From Fraxinus americana (Eukaryota > Streptophyta > Magnoliopsida > Lamiales > Oleaceae), in contig CM068728.1 in NCBI GenBank assembly GCA_035079005.1, positions 20,931,024 to 20,995,023 on the forward strand: 64,000 nt of DNA, read 5' to 3'. Below, piece by piece: positions 9,061 to 20,627 of this stretch (the stretch's first letter is position 1; each line of letters begins with the position of its first letter). The position numbers and the translations under genes are program-made. The notes under the pieces were generated by a model. The model did not search any database. It was given only the letters and a program-made list of their open reading frames with translations, and was not told the origin of the DNA.

Positions 9061-11338
9061 CGCGGTTGCGAGGCTAAAACATGTTGGCTATACATTCAAG
9101 TCAATATAAATAATATGCGTCAGCTTAGAACAATTATTTGAACTGTGTCAACTAATAATAAGGCATTTTAGCATAAAGCATTTGGCGTTTTTAAAATTTT
9201 ACTTTGTCCTTTTCCAATCATCATTTATAAGCTCCGCAAGAATCATAATTGCTTGGCATGAAACTATGCGTGGTCCTACATAGAAGGTCTCTATTTATTT
9301 ATAAATTCTTAGTATATGTTTTCATAATTTTTTAGGAATTTAAGGACCTACGTTTCAAATTTAATTAGGATGAGTGATTAAGTAACTTGTGACTTATTTT
9401 GCATTATCATTAATGGTGTCTTATTTTAATTAATTTGTCAATTTATGCCCCAGTTTGACACTCATGTTGTCTGAAAAATAATTTTTGGAATAGTGATTGA
9501 TGGAAGATTGTGTGGTTAAAAAGTAAGGAGAATTTTTGGATTTATGTGTACTATTATTTTATTAATAGAATGTGTGGTTGAAATGAAGAAAGAAAAATAG
9601 AATAAGAAAAAAAAGGGTGTCAAACGGGGGCATAGACTTACGCTAACTTGTTTTACCGATCATTTCCTAACAACCATATTAGGTCAAAGATTTTTAAGTA
9701 CTTAATGGGTCAACCAATTAATTTGAAACGAAGACTTTCAAGGTCAAGTTAAAATATTATATTTTAAGTGCAATATATGTTATTTATCTTCTAGAAATAG
9801 GGGCTCTCAATGGATCGACTCGAGTTGGCTCTTTACTTAGATACTCAAGTTTGGCTTGTATCCACAAATTAGGCTTGATTTGATCATTTTGTAATGCAAT
9901 GCAAAACGAAAAAGGTTTCAAGGAAAAGTGAGATCGGGGTCCAAAAAATTGTTTTTCGGAGTATCTGTTTTCAAAGAATTTTGTTTCCCTTTTTAGTGGA
10001 AATGGCCGAATGAGCAAAACTACTTTACCCTTGATGTATGGTCATTTTGGCCAAATTCCATCAATTAGGGGCTTCATAAACTCTCTCTTTTTTTTTTCAT
10101 TTCATCATTATCTAGAGTTAATCGTTATTTATAAACTTAGTTGTTTTCTATATTTTATTTACTGCTTTAAATACAAGTTATAAGCCTTATGTCAATTAAT
10201 TGATTTGAATTTAATAAACAGGATTGAGAAATTTCTTAAAAATATTCTCTTTTTTGGTATTTTTAAACGAATCAGCAAGTTTGAGTTTTATTCTTCCGTA
10301 TAAGCTACTGGTACATCAATTTGACTTGTGGGCCGCATGGATCGAGTTGAGTCGTCCACGAGCCCATGAGCCGGCTCTTTTTTCTAAAAGACATAAATAA
10401 AACAAGTTCAAAAATAAGTCAGTTCTAAAAAAAAATTGAACTTGACTCAATCCTTTGTTAATCGCATATCGAGGTCAAACTGTTCACGGGTCAATCACGG
10501 ATGATCCGAACTTGTGAGCCGCTCGGTGAATTTGCCACCCTATCTAAAGAAAAGTGCCATTAATATATGTGGAGAATAATACGATGCAAAATGTAATGTA
10601 AATAAAAATTGCAAGTTTGTAGCTTTTGAATTTGGGCATATTGCAATTTCTCTGAAACTTAGATACTTCTTATGAGATGAAATAAATGATATTAATTCAA
10701 CTGTTCTAAAATTATAGTTGTTAAAAAGATGAAAAATTTATTTATTTCTCAAATGTGTAACTCATAAAAATTTGAGGAAATTACATGGAACCAGAATTTT
10801 CAACTTAACATTTCAAATATCAGATTCAAAATTTATTTTTACAAAAATTAGATGATAATTAAACATTAAAATATTAATAATAATATTTTAAAACTAAATT
10901 AATCTAATACCCACCACTATTCCCCAAACCCAATTATTTTCCTCCCTCCCTCCTCTCTCTACATCTCTCTCCGCTCTCTACAGCACCGGCGAGACTGTAA
11001 GACACGAGTAGCATCAGCGTCGGTGTCGACAGCGTCGTTATCTACAGTAAGAAGATCTGAGCGGCAGGTGTGGTGTGGTTTGATGTTATTTGTGGTGGTA
11101 GTGAGTGGAGGTCGTGGCTGTGATGGTGGCAGAAGACGATGGGGAAGGTGGCGGGGGCGACAGTTCTGTCATCTCCTCTACTTTCTCTCTTCACTACCAT
11201 CTCTATAATTTCAAATCCAAACCTACCAAGACACTCACCTCGTCGGCATTCAGATCGTCGCTACAACGACGTTAGCGGTAGTTTTAGCGGTGGTTTCTTC
11301 TTGTCGAGTTTCTTGCAGTCGTCAATAGTCTAGAAGGG
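9061..11338. other. Unassigned AT-rich region with scattered TCGAGTTGGCTC-type repeats
   Basis: There is no convincing coding sequence. Three short similar patches carry GGATCGACTCGAGTTGGCTC-like or GAGTTGAGTCGTCCACGAGC-like sequence (about 9,800-9,860, 10,305-10,385 and 10,440-10,530; a relative lies at 11,770-11,890). This suggests fragments of one dispersed repeat. A CT-rich stretch (10,935-10,985) resembles a plant 5' leader and precedes the LRR remnant. Confidence 0.3.
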
Positions 11339-11483
11339 ATGATCCCAGATTCATTCGAGCAACTAAGGAACTGAAACTCAAACTTTGTCTAATAATGAAA
11401 TTTATGGTACCATCCCTTCCACAATCTTCAATCTCTCTGCTATAAAAGGCTTTGATGTCTCTGGGAATAGACATGAAGGATGA
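11339..11483 (+). pseudogene. Leucine-rich-repeat receptor remnant
   Basis: One frame (11,391-11,483) reads NNEIYGTIPSTIFNLSAIKG and FDVSGNRHEG. This carries the plant extracellular LRR signature (N-x-x-x-G-x-IP-x-x-I-x-NLS-x-L) typical of LRR receptor kinases. Just upstream, in another frame, MIPDSFEQLR looks like the preceding repeat, so there is a frameshift. A stop ends the frame. No signal peptide, transmembrane or kinase segment was found nearby. Confidence 0.5.
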
Positions 11484-12167
11484 TTTTAATTAGTTATTGT
11501 TTGTGCGGTGGTGTTGTCTGTAGGTGTGGTGGTGCGTCGTGGTTTTTGAAAAGTAAACTTTATTTTTGATAGCCATTTTTTTGCCGAGTAGATTTGATTT
11601 TTGAATTGTTGGATTTGTTGGTGGTTTTTTGATCGAATTTGATGTGGTTTTTTGGACAAAGCTTTAGGCCCATATTAGAATTCCGTTAAATTTGGTATTT
11701 CATTGAAATACATTTTTTACATATTCGGAACACTTGGCTTAGTAAAATTGAACAAGACAATTTAGTGTGGCGATAGGGAGAATCGAGTTGACTCGTCTCA
11801 GTCCTATGGATGAGTTGAGCTTGGCTCATGTCCGAATCCTAGGATCGGATGGTTCTTTGACTTGTGAGCCTCGTAGAAAAATACTCGTCAATCGACCATC
11901 ACAAAAGAAAACTATTTATATCAAGGCAACTATGTAACAAATTATGCATGTGTGACATGATAATGCATAGTGATATTGTAATGCTTTCATTTAGTGCCTA
12001 TATGGCTAGTCATTCTAGTAAAGAGATGCACTTAGACATATGAAAGGGTATGTACACCGACTTGACGAAATTATTGGACATAATCGAGACCAGAAAACTA
12101 TGAGAATAATTAAATTGTATTATTCTAAAGTTGTATAATACATTGGTATGAGGACCTATTGGACGTG
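11484..12167. other. No gene recognised
   Basis: AT-rich sequence contains a TCGAGTTGACTCGTCTC / GAGCTTGGCTCATG repeat patch (11,770-11,890) related to patches near 9.8 and 10.4 kb. Nothing else is assignable up to the family B LTR. Confidence 0.3.
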
Positions 12168-13070
12168 TGAAATTTACACAGTTCGACCCTAACAATACCT
12201 GGATGAGGGGTGAATAGGTATATTATGCGGAATAAAATTATTAATTAATTAACAACATGTTACCAATTAATTATCTCTAGATAATTAAACATGCAAGTCA
12301 ATTTAACCTATGTTTAAATACCACAGTTAATATAATCAATAAAGAAAGCAGTAAAAACACAAGGTATGATTACGGAGAAACCCCCAATGGGTAAAAACTC
12401 CGAGTAATTTGTCAATCAGCAATCAACTATAAACAATTTATAACTTACAGTCTACCAGACTAGACGACGACACGTATTATCTGATCTCCTGACTGCAATT
12501 TCAACAGCTCTCCTGAATTCTGTGCTCCTTTACCATTCCCAATTACAATTTCCAAAGCTCTTCTAGGTTGTGCTCTCCTGCAGCAGCTCCTAACTTTGCA
12601 AAATAGTTTATCTCCTATGGATCCACGAAGAACACCACGTTCTTCAACGACGGGAACTCCAGTCAACTCCCTCGATCTTCAGCAACTCTGACAGATGTGT
12701 TTTGGTATTTATAGGTAGGTTAAAAAAGTAATGGGTCATGGAAAATGCCTTTAAATGGCGAAATAAAATTTTTTCGGACAATACTGTTGCTTGAGCGAGG
12801 GCTCAGCAACAGTCGAGCGATAGGCTATAACTCGAGCTAAGGTAGGGCGACAGCCAAGCAACGAAGGTTCTGGCTTTTACGCTAGAGCCATCTAGTGCGA
12901 CAGTCTAGCGAAAATCCGCACCGTATTTTCCTTCTTTTGACATACTCGGACCCTAGACCTAAAAAACCTTTTTTCATATAATTGCACATTACTCCTTGAC
13001 TTTTTACAACATTTACAATAAAGTCTCTTTTGTCTACAGAATTGCCAATTACATAATTAAAAACCCAACA
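12168..13070 (-). repeat. 3' LTR of copia family B
   Basis: It is about 903 bp and reads TGTTGGGTTTTTAATTATG on the minus strand. A TATAAATAC box lies near 12,708-12,716, and it ends ...TAAATTTCA. The right edge is set by the adjoining PPT and the left edge by comparison with the PBS-bearing copy at 4,367-5,371, so it may be off by a few bases. Confidence 0.75.
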
Positions 13071-13085
13071 AGCTCTCCCTTTGGC
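13071..13085 (-). other. Polypurine tract of copia family B
   Basis: GCCAAAGGGAGAGCT on the minus strand immediately precedes TGTTGGG. Similar purine tracts recur upstream at about 13,545-13,555 (AAAATGGGGAGTAG) and 13,937-13,950 (CTCAGGGGGAGAAA). Repeated PPT-like motifs before the 3' LTR are known for Sireviruses. Confidence 0.65.
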
Positions 13086-14689
13086 ATTCTGTAACAAAAC
13101 TACTAACTAAAGTCAAGGCAGTAATCAAATACGAAATACAGACTCAAAAACCTATGACACAACTAACTGACTTGAACGAATTCTTCATTTCAATCAGCAC
13201 TTGTTTCCTGAAATAGACAAACAACACCCAATCTGAAATGTGTGAAAATAGTATAAGTAAAGCAGTTCAAGCAATTTATAGAATATAGGTAATGTAAAAA
13301 ACATATAGTATTATTCAATTTCGATCATGCATGCTAAATCAAGACATAATACCAATGCAACCAAACATACCAAGAAGACACATCGATACTACTAAAACAT
13401 CAAACTTAATTTTAGCAGAACTAAAAATATACTATACAATCAAAAATTTTAGATACATCAAGTAGATGAAAAAATATAAACATCTAGTTTAAAAACAAAA
13501 AAATCTACTCTATTTCCATCAAAATCATAAATCATATCTATCTACTCCCCATTTTGTCACAAAATGACAAGGGCAACATTGTAACCAAAGAACATAAAAC
13601 AATATTTTGCACCCTTACTGTTATTATGAAATATGAGCATTGACACATAATAACTCGAAACAAATGTTATGAATTAGGCACAAAGATAAACAATGAACAA
13701 TAAACCTTCCCACATACTGTGTTCAAGTTATCATGGAGTAAATTGTATAAGCGACCTATATATGTAAAGTGTAACTAAATCATTGAAAATAGGACTCCAA
13801 ACCTTAAATTTGTGAAAGAAAGGATACACGAAACATTACTGCCAATAAGTTTATTCCCCTACTTATGAAAGGAAAATCATGTAAAGCACATTAGAACCTA
13901 TAACGGAAAGCTCATTATAAATGGAAGCACTATTTCTCCCCCTGAGTATGAGCAAAATGATTTAAGTCATATCATTCAACAAATGAAGGCCATTACTATT
14001 TTTCATCTTAAGTGCAGGCTTTTCTTCATTAAACGACTAAAAATGAGCCCTGTAGCGAGCTTTAGGTCGGTTAACCCAAGTTAGTCAACCATAGGCACCA
14101 GGTTATGAGACATCTCGCAAGCTTAATTACTCTAGTCAAATAGGCTCCGAAGAAAAACATAAGATATTGAACTCTTTGTATGATTATGTTATTTATGTTT
14201 TTATTTTTGATAATACCATGGATAAACTTGAGTTTAGGTCTAATAAATGTGGTCAAATCATGTTCAAAGTTACCTTACTAACATGTGATTGCCATCTGAA
14301 GTCTCACACGCGCGGTAGAATTCCATTAACAAGATCATAGTGTGGCAGTGCAGAAGGTATATGAAGACTCCTATACTAAGTACTCCATGAATAACAAAAG
14401 CCAGTAGTGGAAACCATGATACGACTTATCGATTGGCCCCATGCTTGATCACAACAAACAAAATCAAGTACAACATATTTTAAGTTGAAAAGGAAATGTC
14501 CTCATAAAAAAATATTTTGTTTCCCCTTTTTTATGTAGAAATTAAAATAGAATACATGGAACACAACATAAAATAAAATGACAACTCAACCAAAAGTAAA
14601 AATAATAAAAAAATTAAAATAAAACACAGAAAGCATGCGCAAATCAATTACACACAATGCCATAGAACGAGCATGCAACAAAATTACTG
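13086..14689 (-). other. Long 3' untranslated region of copia family B
   Basis: About 1.6 kb between RNase H and PPT has no convincing ORF. It carries PPT-like tracts at about 13,545 and 13,940. Its PPT-proximal ~300 bp is repeated at 19,858-20,150. A long, non-coding or env-like 3' region is a known Sirevirus trait; no env-like protein is visible here. Confidence 0.5.
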
Positions 14690-15340
14690 AATCAATGAGG
14701 CACACAAACACCAATAGCCATCCGAAGAAATTCAAATCTCAGACCATCTAATGGTTTAGTAAATAAGTTAGCTAATTGGTTCTCAGTAGAAATGTGCTCA
14801 AATGTTACAATACAAGTCTCCACAAGCTCTCGAATAAAATGATGTCGTATGTCAATATGTTTGGTTAGAAGTGTTGAAGGGGATTTTTGGAAATATTGGT
14901 GTTATCACAAAACACAATCATAGTACCATGTTCAATACTATAGTCACTCAACATATGTTTCATCCAAAGCAGTTGAGATCAGCAACTTCCTGTTGCAATA
15001 TATCTTCCGTGGACAATGAGATAGAATTTTGTTTCTTACTCATCCAAGCAACAATATTAGCTCCAATGTAAAAACAACCTCCAGAAGTGCTTTTTCTATC
15101 ATGGGCATTACCGACCCAATCGGCATCAGAATAACCAGTAAGATCAAGATTAAAGTCTCAAGAGTACATGATCCCATAACCTACGGTCTCATTGACATAT
15201 CTAATGATACGTCGTATGACACTCAGGTGAGATTCCTTGGGATCAGCCTGAAAGTACGTACAAACCTCTGCACTAAAAGCTACGTTAGGTCTACTAGTAG
15301 TGAGATAAAGTAAACTACATATCATACTTCTGTAAAGAGT
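14690..15340 (-). pseudogene. Copia family B RNase H, degenerate
   Basis: The minus-strand translation shows GYSDADWVGNAHDRKSTSGG then CFYIGANIVAWMSKKQNSIS, followed near the C-terminus by TENQLANLFTKPLD. These are the conserved copia RNase H landmarks (SDADWAG..D.RKSTSG, W.SKKQ..). Stops and frameshifts interrupt them, including near 15,340 and about 15,000. Confidence 0.7.
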
Positions 15341-16222
15341 CTAATCAACACTCTTACCTGTAGGATCATGTCCTAACTTAACATTGGTGCTCATGGGGGT
15401 TCTAGTGTGTTTCTTGTTGTCTAATCCAAAACGTTTGACAAGACTTTTTGTATATTTCGAATGAGAAATGAACAACCCATCATCAATTTGTTTAACTTGA
15501 AGCCTTAGAAAGTAATTTAATTCTGTAATCATACTCATCTCAAATTCTTGATTCATACATTTAGTAAAATCATGAGCAAAAGAATCAACAGGAGAACCAA
15601 ATATAAAGTCATCGACGTAGATATGAGCTATTGTGATGGTATCTTCAATACGTCTTATAAATAGGGTTCTGTCTGCATCACCCCTCGAGAAACCATGTTC
15701 CATTAGATATGCAGTAAGCCTATCATACCAAACTCTGGGAGCTTGTTTCGAACCATATAAAGCTTTATTCAACCTATAAACATAATATGGATATTTAGGA
15801 TCAATTTTTAAGTTGTTCAACATAAGCTTCTTCCTGAAGTATTCCATTCAAGAAAACACTCTTGACGTCCGTTTGATATAATTTAAAACCTAAAGTGCAG
15901 GCAACGGCCAGAAGAATTCTAATGGATTCAAGCCTAGCTACCGAGGCAAATGTTTAATCGAAATCAATTCCTTCAACCTGAGTATATCATTTAGCTACTA
16001 ACCTAGCCTTATTTCTAGTTATAGTACCTTGATCATCGGTTTTATTCTTAAATATCCACTTAGTACATATAACATTACAATCATGAGGCCTAGGAACTAA
16101 ATCCCAAACTTTGTTTCTCACAAACTGATTTAGCTCTTCATGCATCACGTTAAACCAAAATTCATCCTTAAGAGATTCTTCTACTTTCTTAAACTCAATC
16201 TGAGACACATAACTAGCATATG
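15341..16222 (-). pseudogene. Copia family B reverse transcriptase, broken
   Basis: The 15,987-16,208 frame carries the RT opening (EFKKVEESLKDEFWFNVMHE, ...KWIFKNKTDDQGTITRNKAR). The 15,341-15,847 frame carries LNKALYGSKQAPRVWYDRL and the catalytic YVDD (AHIYVDDFIFGS). Between them (15,848-15,986) there are stops and the start of RT palm is damaged. The upstream side is split from integrase by the solo LTR whose ATATG target duplication lies at 16,218-16,222. Confidence 0.8.
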
Positions 16223-17775
16223 TGGTGTGCTGTCGTAGGCACCCAAAAATAGTCCTTAAACCTCTAAAACTAATGTAGTAATGGAAGTAAGGGTCGATCC
16301 CACGAAGAGTGTGTAATTCAACAATTTATGCTTCGTATAACGATTAGGGGGTTTTGTTTATAACGAAATAAATCTTATAACAAATAACAATATAAATTAA
16401 TGAGTTGTATTAAATCAATGAAACGAGTCTTGATCAAAGTCAACTTCCACCATTGGAGATTTATAACCATTCATCAATCCACAAAAAATAATCAATCCAC
16501 ATTCACAATATTCATCGTTGGAATAAATTTCTATTTCTCCTTAATTTTAGTTAATTAGAAACCAGCGTTCTAATTAACCCTAATTACCAAATAATCTCAG
16601 ACCAGCGCTAAAGATTAAATTTAATAATAGCTTTAAATAATAGAAAAATCGATGAACTAGATAATACAAGCACCAGCGGTTGCATTCAATCTATTTAAAC
16701 ATTCTTCTTAAGATTCAATAACATCTATCGCAGAAAATTATCAAATCATAGTGCTTCACAAGTTAAATGATTCAAATAATTACGGATTTGAGATTTAACT
16801 TAGCTATAGATTGTAATATATGAAAAACTAATAGATCTCTTAGCAATCAAATATGACAATCATAAAATTATGCATAGAAGAATATTCAATATTGAAAATA
16901 TAAATTAAACAATGAAAATAGGTAGATCTCACAGTTATAATGTGTTCCAAGGCTTCGGTATCCTTCAATCAAGCACCAAGAGTTAGTTACACATGATAGA
17001 TCTAAGAAAAATAGAGAGAAAATAGGTTGGAGGCGTTCTGGTGTGTTTTTGGGTGTTTTTAGGGTTGAAAAGTCGTGCAAGATATGTTGCCAAAAGAGTT
17101 TGAGTCATTTTAGGAAACTTGATATTCGGCATCAGGAAACAACCATGCGATCGCAAGGTATTAAGTCATGCTGTCGCAAGAAACAAATAAATTCAACCTT
17201 CAGACTCTCGGTAATGGTCTGTGCGATTGCGAGGAATTAAAGCCATGCGATCGCAAGGCTTTACAAAACTTCCTCCAGACAGCCTTCAGTTTTTTGGTCG
17301 TAACCTTCTCTCCTAATGTCCGATTGAGGTGATTCAAGATGCATTGGAAAGATAACTCAAAGGGCTACAACTTTAATTCAGATGACATTTTCGAATTCGA
17401 TCGTTTGTTATGTCAAAAACTGGTCTCAATATGAGGCTAAAAATCGGTGCAAAACTTTTCAGCTTGAAAGTTGATATGTGATAATGTCTTGACTATATTT
17501 CACCCCTTTGACTTCTTTCTTCATCCAATTGGCCTCTAACACTCTCAAGTCTTCATCGTGAGGTTCGATACAACTTTTGAATATTTGCACTTTGGTTCCC
17601 GAACGTTCGCTTTCTTTCTTTTTGGTCATTTTCCCCTCATTTCTTCCAAATTACGCCATATCCATCGAATTGCCACCTAAACCAAAATATGAGAATACTA
17701 AGTACATTTAGACATAAAATAGTCATATGAGTGCATTAAATAAAGATGTAAAATGTGTATTTTATATTCCTATCA
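16223..17775. mobile_element. Solo LTR, 1,553 bp, nested in copia family B pol
   Basis: It is bounded by TGGTGTGCTGTCG... and ...TTCCTATCA, with a perfect 5-bp target duplication ATATG (16,218-16,222 and 17,776-17,780). The interrupted pol reading frame joins sensibly across it. The interior has no coding sequence and no second LTR, so a solo LTR left by recombination is the simplest reading. It contains four CATGCGATCGCAAGG-like motifs (17,144-17,258). The retrotransposon family is not certain; gypsy is likely by size. Confidence 0.75.
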
Positions 17776-17780
17776 ATATG

Positions 17781-18811
17781 TCAGATTGTTCAAAACCCTC
17801 TTACGGAGTCTCATTCTTTCATCCAAATCCCTTATAATATTTACTTTAGGATGATTCGTCTTAACGCGAGACAAGGGTTCTTTAGGAGGTTCAAGTTATC
17901 ATCAGATGTGGATTCCTTAGTAGGACGATCTAAACCATTAGAATCACGTGGAGAATCGGGAATGGGGATTTCTTTAGGTTCAACTACTATGACATGATCA
18001 ACACTCAGGTGTTCCAGCTCCACTCTATTGCTTCCAATCTCCTTCTCACTACAAACATCATCCACCACTACATTGATGGACTCCATCACAACCTGTGTAC
18101 GAGAATTGTATACACGATAGGCTCAACTATTTTTGGAATATCCTAGAAAGATTCTTTCGTCACTTTTAGAATCAAACTTGTCCAAATTTTCTCTATCTCT
18201 TAGTATATAGCACTTACTGCCAAACACACGAAAGTACTTGACATTGGCCGTTTACCTTTCCAGATCTCATATGGTAGCATGACTCTTGCCATTTCTTAAA
18301 GCACGTGATTTTTTCTCTCAACTACCACATTCTGTTGTGGAGTGATCAGCGATGAGAACTCATTTTGGATTCTCTCTTCCAAGCAGAAGTTCTCAATATT
18401 AGAGTTTTCAAACTCTTTTCTATGATCACTACGAATTCGTCATATGGTAAAATCTTTCTCATTTCTAAAATTTTTGCACAATGCGATGATAAGACCGAAC
18501 ACCTCAGTTTTATCACTCAACAACTCAATCCATGTGTATCGAGAGAAATCATCAACAACAACCAAGATATACCGTTTACGGCCAAGACTTTCGATCCTAG
18601 ATGGTCCCATTAAGTCCATATGGCGTAATTGAAGTGGCTTGTTTGTCAAAATCTTAGAAGTATGCTTATAAGGAACTCTGATCTATTTACCTTGTTGACA
18701 CGGACCATATACTGTGGTATCAGTATTTTCAAGTTTAGGTAAGCCATTTACAAGTTCCTTCTTAGCGAGTTTAGACAAACCTTTATAGTTCATATGACCA
18801 AGTCGTTGATG
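17781..18811 (-). pseudogene. Copia family B integrase, degenerate
   Basis: The 18,440-18,649 frame holds the integrase core (RHMDLMGPSRIESLGRKRYI, then VVVDDFSRYTWIELL). Upstream lies a partly preserved HHCC region (QRLGHMNYKGLSKLAKKELV). Downstream, SLITPQQNVVVERKNHVL matches the usual TPQQNGVVERKN phrase. The linker to RT (17,841-18,089) is an 82-residue open frame. Several stops and frameshifts occur between the pieces. Confidence 0.75.
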
Positions 18812-19420
18812 CTACAGTTCAGTTACATCAATCTTAGCACTACTACACACGTAGAAGGAATTAGGACGAACTCCATAACAATTATCTGAAATTATTACAC
18901 CTTCAAGGACAACATTATCAGTAGAATCATATACAGTGCACCTTTTTTGAACAAAACTAACTTCGAAATCAGCATCACATATTTGACTAATTCTTAACAA
19001 GTTGGAATTTAACCCTTTCATATAAAGCACATATGAGATAGCAAGTAGTCCAGATATAGTAATGACACATTTACCAAGTATAGGTGCAATAGCCCCATCT
19101 CCAAAAGTCACAACACCGCCATTTCAATCAACTAGAGAAGAGAACGAGGCATTGTCACCACACATATGTCTAGAACAAGCACTATCAAGGTACCACATAG
19201 AAATATTTTGAGCCTTAAGTGCAACGTGGGCAACATAACAATTCATCTGATCATCTGACCTAGATAAATCAATCTTCTTAACCCAAACCTTCTCAATTTC
19301 TTTATCAGATTCAATAGTAGCTATTGATGTAAAGGCCATGAACTTTTGATTATCTTCACCACCAGAGGTATCACTCTGAGCACTAGAATCTGATTCATCA
19401 TCACTTAAGGTCACTTATGT
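18812..19420 (-). pseudogene. Copia family B gag tail, protease and gag-pre-integrase
   Basis: The 19,124-19,414 frame starts with an acidic Ser-rich linker and contains the protease-like site SMWYLDSACSRHMCGD. After one stop, 18,812-19,111 continues with VTFGDGAIAPILGKC and YMKGLNSNLLRISQICDADF, the normal gag-pre-integrase region. Gag itself is missing, because the frame runs into an LTR remnant at about 19,425. Confidence 0.75.
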
Positions 19421-19424
19421 AGAA

Positions 19425-19857
19425 ATTCTCTCTGATGAAGCTCTCCCAATGATCAACCTTATTTTTTTACGTTCAGATGTGTTTTGGTATTTATAAGTAA
19501 GTTGGAAAAGTAATGGGCCAGAGAAAAAGCCTTTAAATCGCGAAATAAAATTTTTTCAGACAACAGTGTCGCTCGAGCGAGGGCTCGCAACAGTCGAACG
19601 ACAGGCTGTCGTTCGGGCCAAGGCAAGGCTACAGTTGAACAGCGAAGGTTCTATTTTTTACGCTCAAGTCAATCCATGGTGACAGTCAAGCGAAAAGTCG
19701 CTCCGTATTTTCCTTTTTTTGCCATACTCGAACCCTAGACTTAAAAAAGCTATTTTCATATAATTTCACATTACTCCTTGACTTTTTACAACATTTACAA
19801 TTAAGTCCCTTTTGTTTACAGAATTGTCAATTACATAATTAAAAACCTAACAAACTC
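19425..19857 (-). repeat. Partial copia family B LTR
   Basis: It matches the PPT-proximal half of the LTR at 12,168-13,070, including TTTTGGTATTTATAAG and CGCTCGAGCGAGGG. It begins (minus strand) TGTTAGGTTTTTAATTATG and loses its PBS-side half at about 19,425, where protease sequence follows. Confidence 0.7.
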
Positions 19858-20150
19858 CTCATTTGACATTCTGTGACAAAATCACTAACTAAAGTCAAGA
19901 CAATAATCAAATACAAAATATAGACTCAAAAACCTATGACACAACTACCTGACTTGAATGAATTCTGTATTTCAATAAGCACATGTAGACAACTCAACAT
20001 CCAGTGGGAAATGTGTGGAAAACGGTATACGTAAAGCAATTCAAACAGCTTATATATAGTATTATTCAGTTTCAATCATGCATGCTAAATCAAGACATGG
20101 TACCAATACAACCCAACATGATAACATGTCGTAATATAACACTTGAGAAA
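19858..20150 (-). repeat. Copy of copia family B 3' untranslated region
   Basis: It matches 13,071-13,370 in the same orientation and includes the PPT position. It is therefore the 3' end of a second family member whose LTR is the one at 19,425-19,857. It ends near a MITE-like unit. Confidence 0.65.
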
Positions 20151-20225
20151 GATAAGACTAGTGATTTGAATTCTTCGTTTTTCTCTCCATAAATCATAAG
20201 ATCACCACATTAAAGGTTCTTTAAA

Positions 20226-20627
20226 AGTGTGTTTGATTGACTTTACTTTCTAGGAAAAAAAATTATTTTTTTTACCCTAATTTCTACTTTTGAGGTGTTT
20301 GATTGATCATTTTTTGCACGGAAAATATTTTTCAATTTTTTGTCATGTGAGCATATTTCCTCAAAAACAAGGAAAACATTTTCTTTAAGAAGGGTAATTT
20401 TTATTTTCCAAGTAATTCACTCACACTCTCTCTCTCTCATCTATCATCTCTCTTAACTACTCACCAATAAAAAATGGACAAGTATAATATTTTCTAAGTT
20501 GAAAACTAAATCAATCAAACACATTTAATTAATAATTTCCATACAAATAAGTTCTAGGCAATTAAATTCAATTGCCTAGAATTTTTTTTTTTTCATATAA
20601 ATTCCACTCTCGCAATCTAACATACCC
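20226..20627. mobile_element. MITE-like element with TGTGTTTGATTG termini
   Basis: It starts AGTGTGTTTGATTGAC and ends GCAATCTAACATACCC, an imperfect inverted pair. The interior is AT-rich and non-coding, with a TTCTAGGCAATT motif near the right end. Related pieces lie at 22,718-22,950, 23,771-23,887 and 39,797-40,307. Termini of GG(C/T)CxTGTTTG type are typical of Tourist/PIF-Harbinger MITEs; no clear target duplication was seen here. Confidence 0.45.

Larger units (their letters stand above)
12168..20150 (-). mobile_element. Sirevirus-like copia chain (family B), decayed
   Basis: In minus-strand order this holds a 3' untranslated segment (20,150-19,858), an LTR remnant (19,857-19,425), PR, IN, RT and RNase H fragments (19,420-14,690), a long 3' untranslated region with several polypurine-like tracts, the PPT (13,085-13,071), and a 3' LTR (13,070-12,168). 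Gag and PBS are missing between LTR remnant and PR. A 1,553-bp solo LTR (16,223-17,775) is nested in pol. The layout LTR-internal-LTR-internal suggests recombination between two family members followed by deletion. Many stops make it non-coding. Confidence 0.7.

Noticed and set aside
9784..10017. 77-aa minus frame (MLIRPFPLKRETKFF...)
   Set aside because: No domain features, low-complexity surroundings, and overlap with a dispersed repeat patch.
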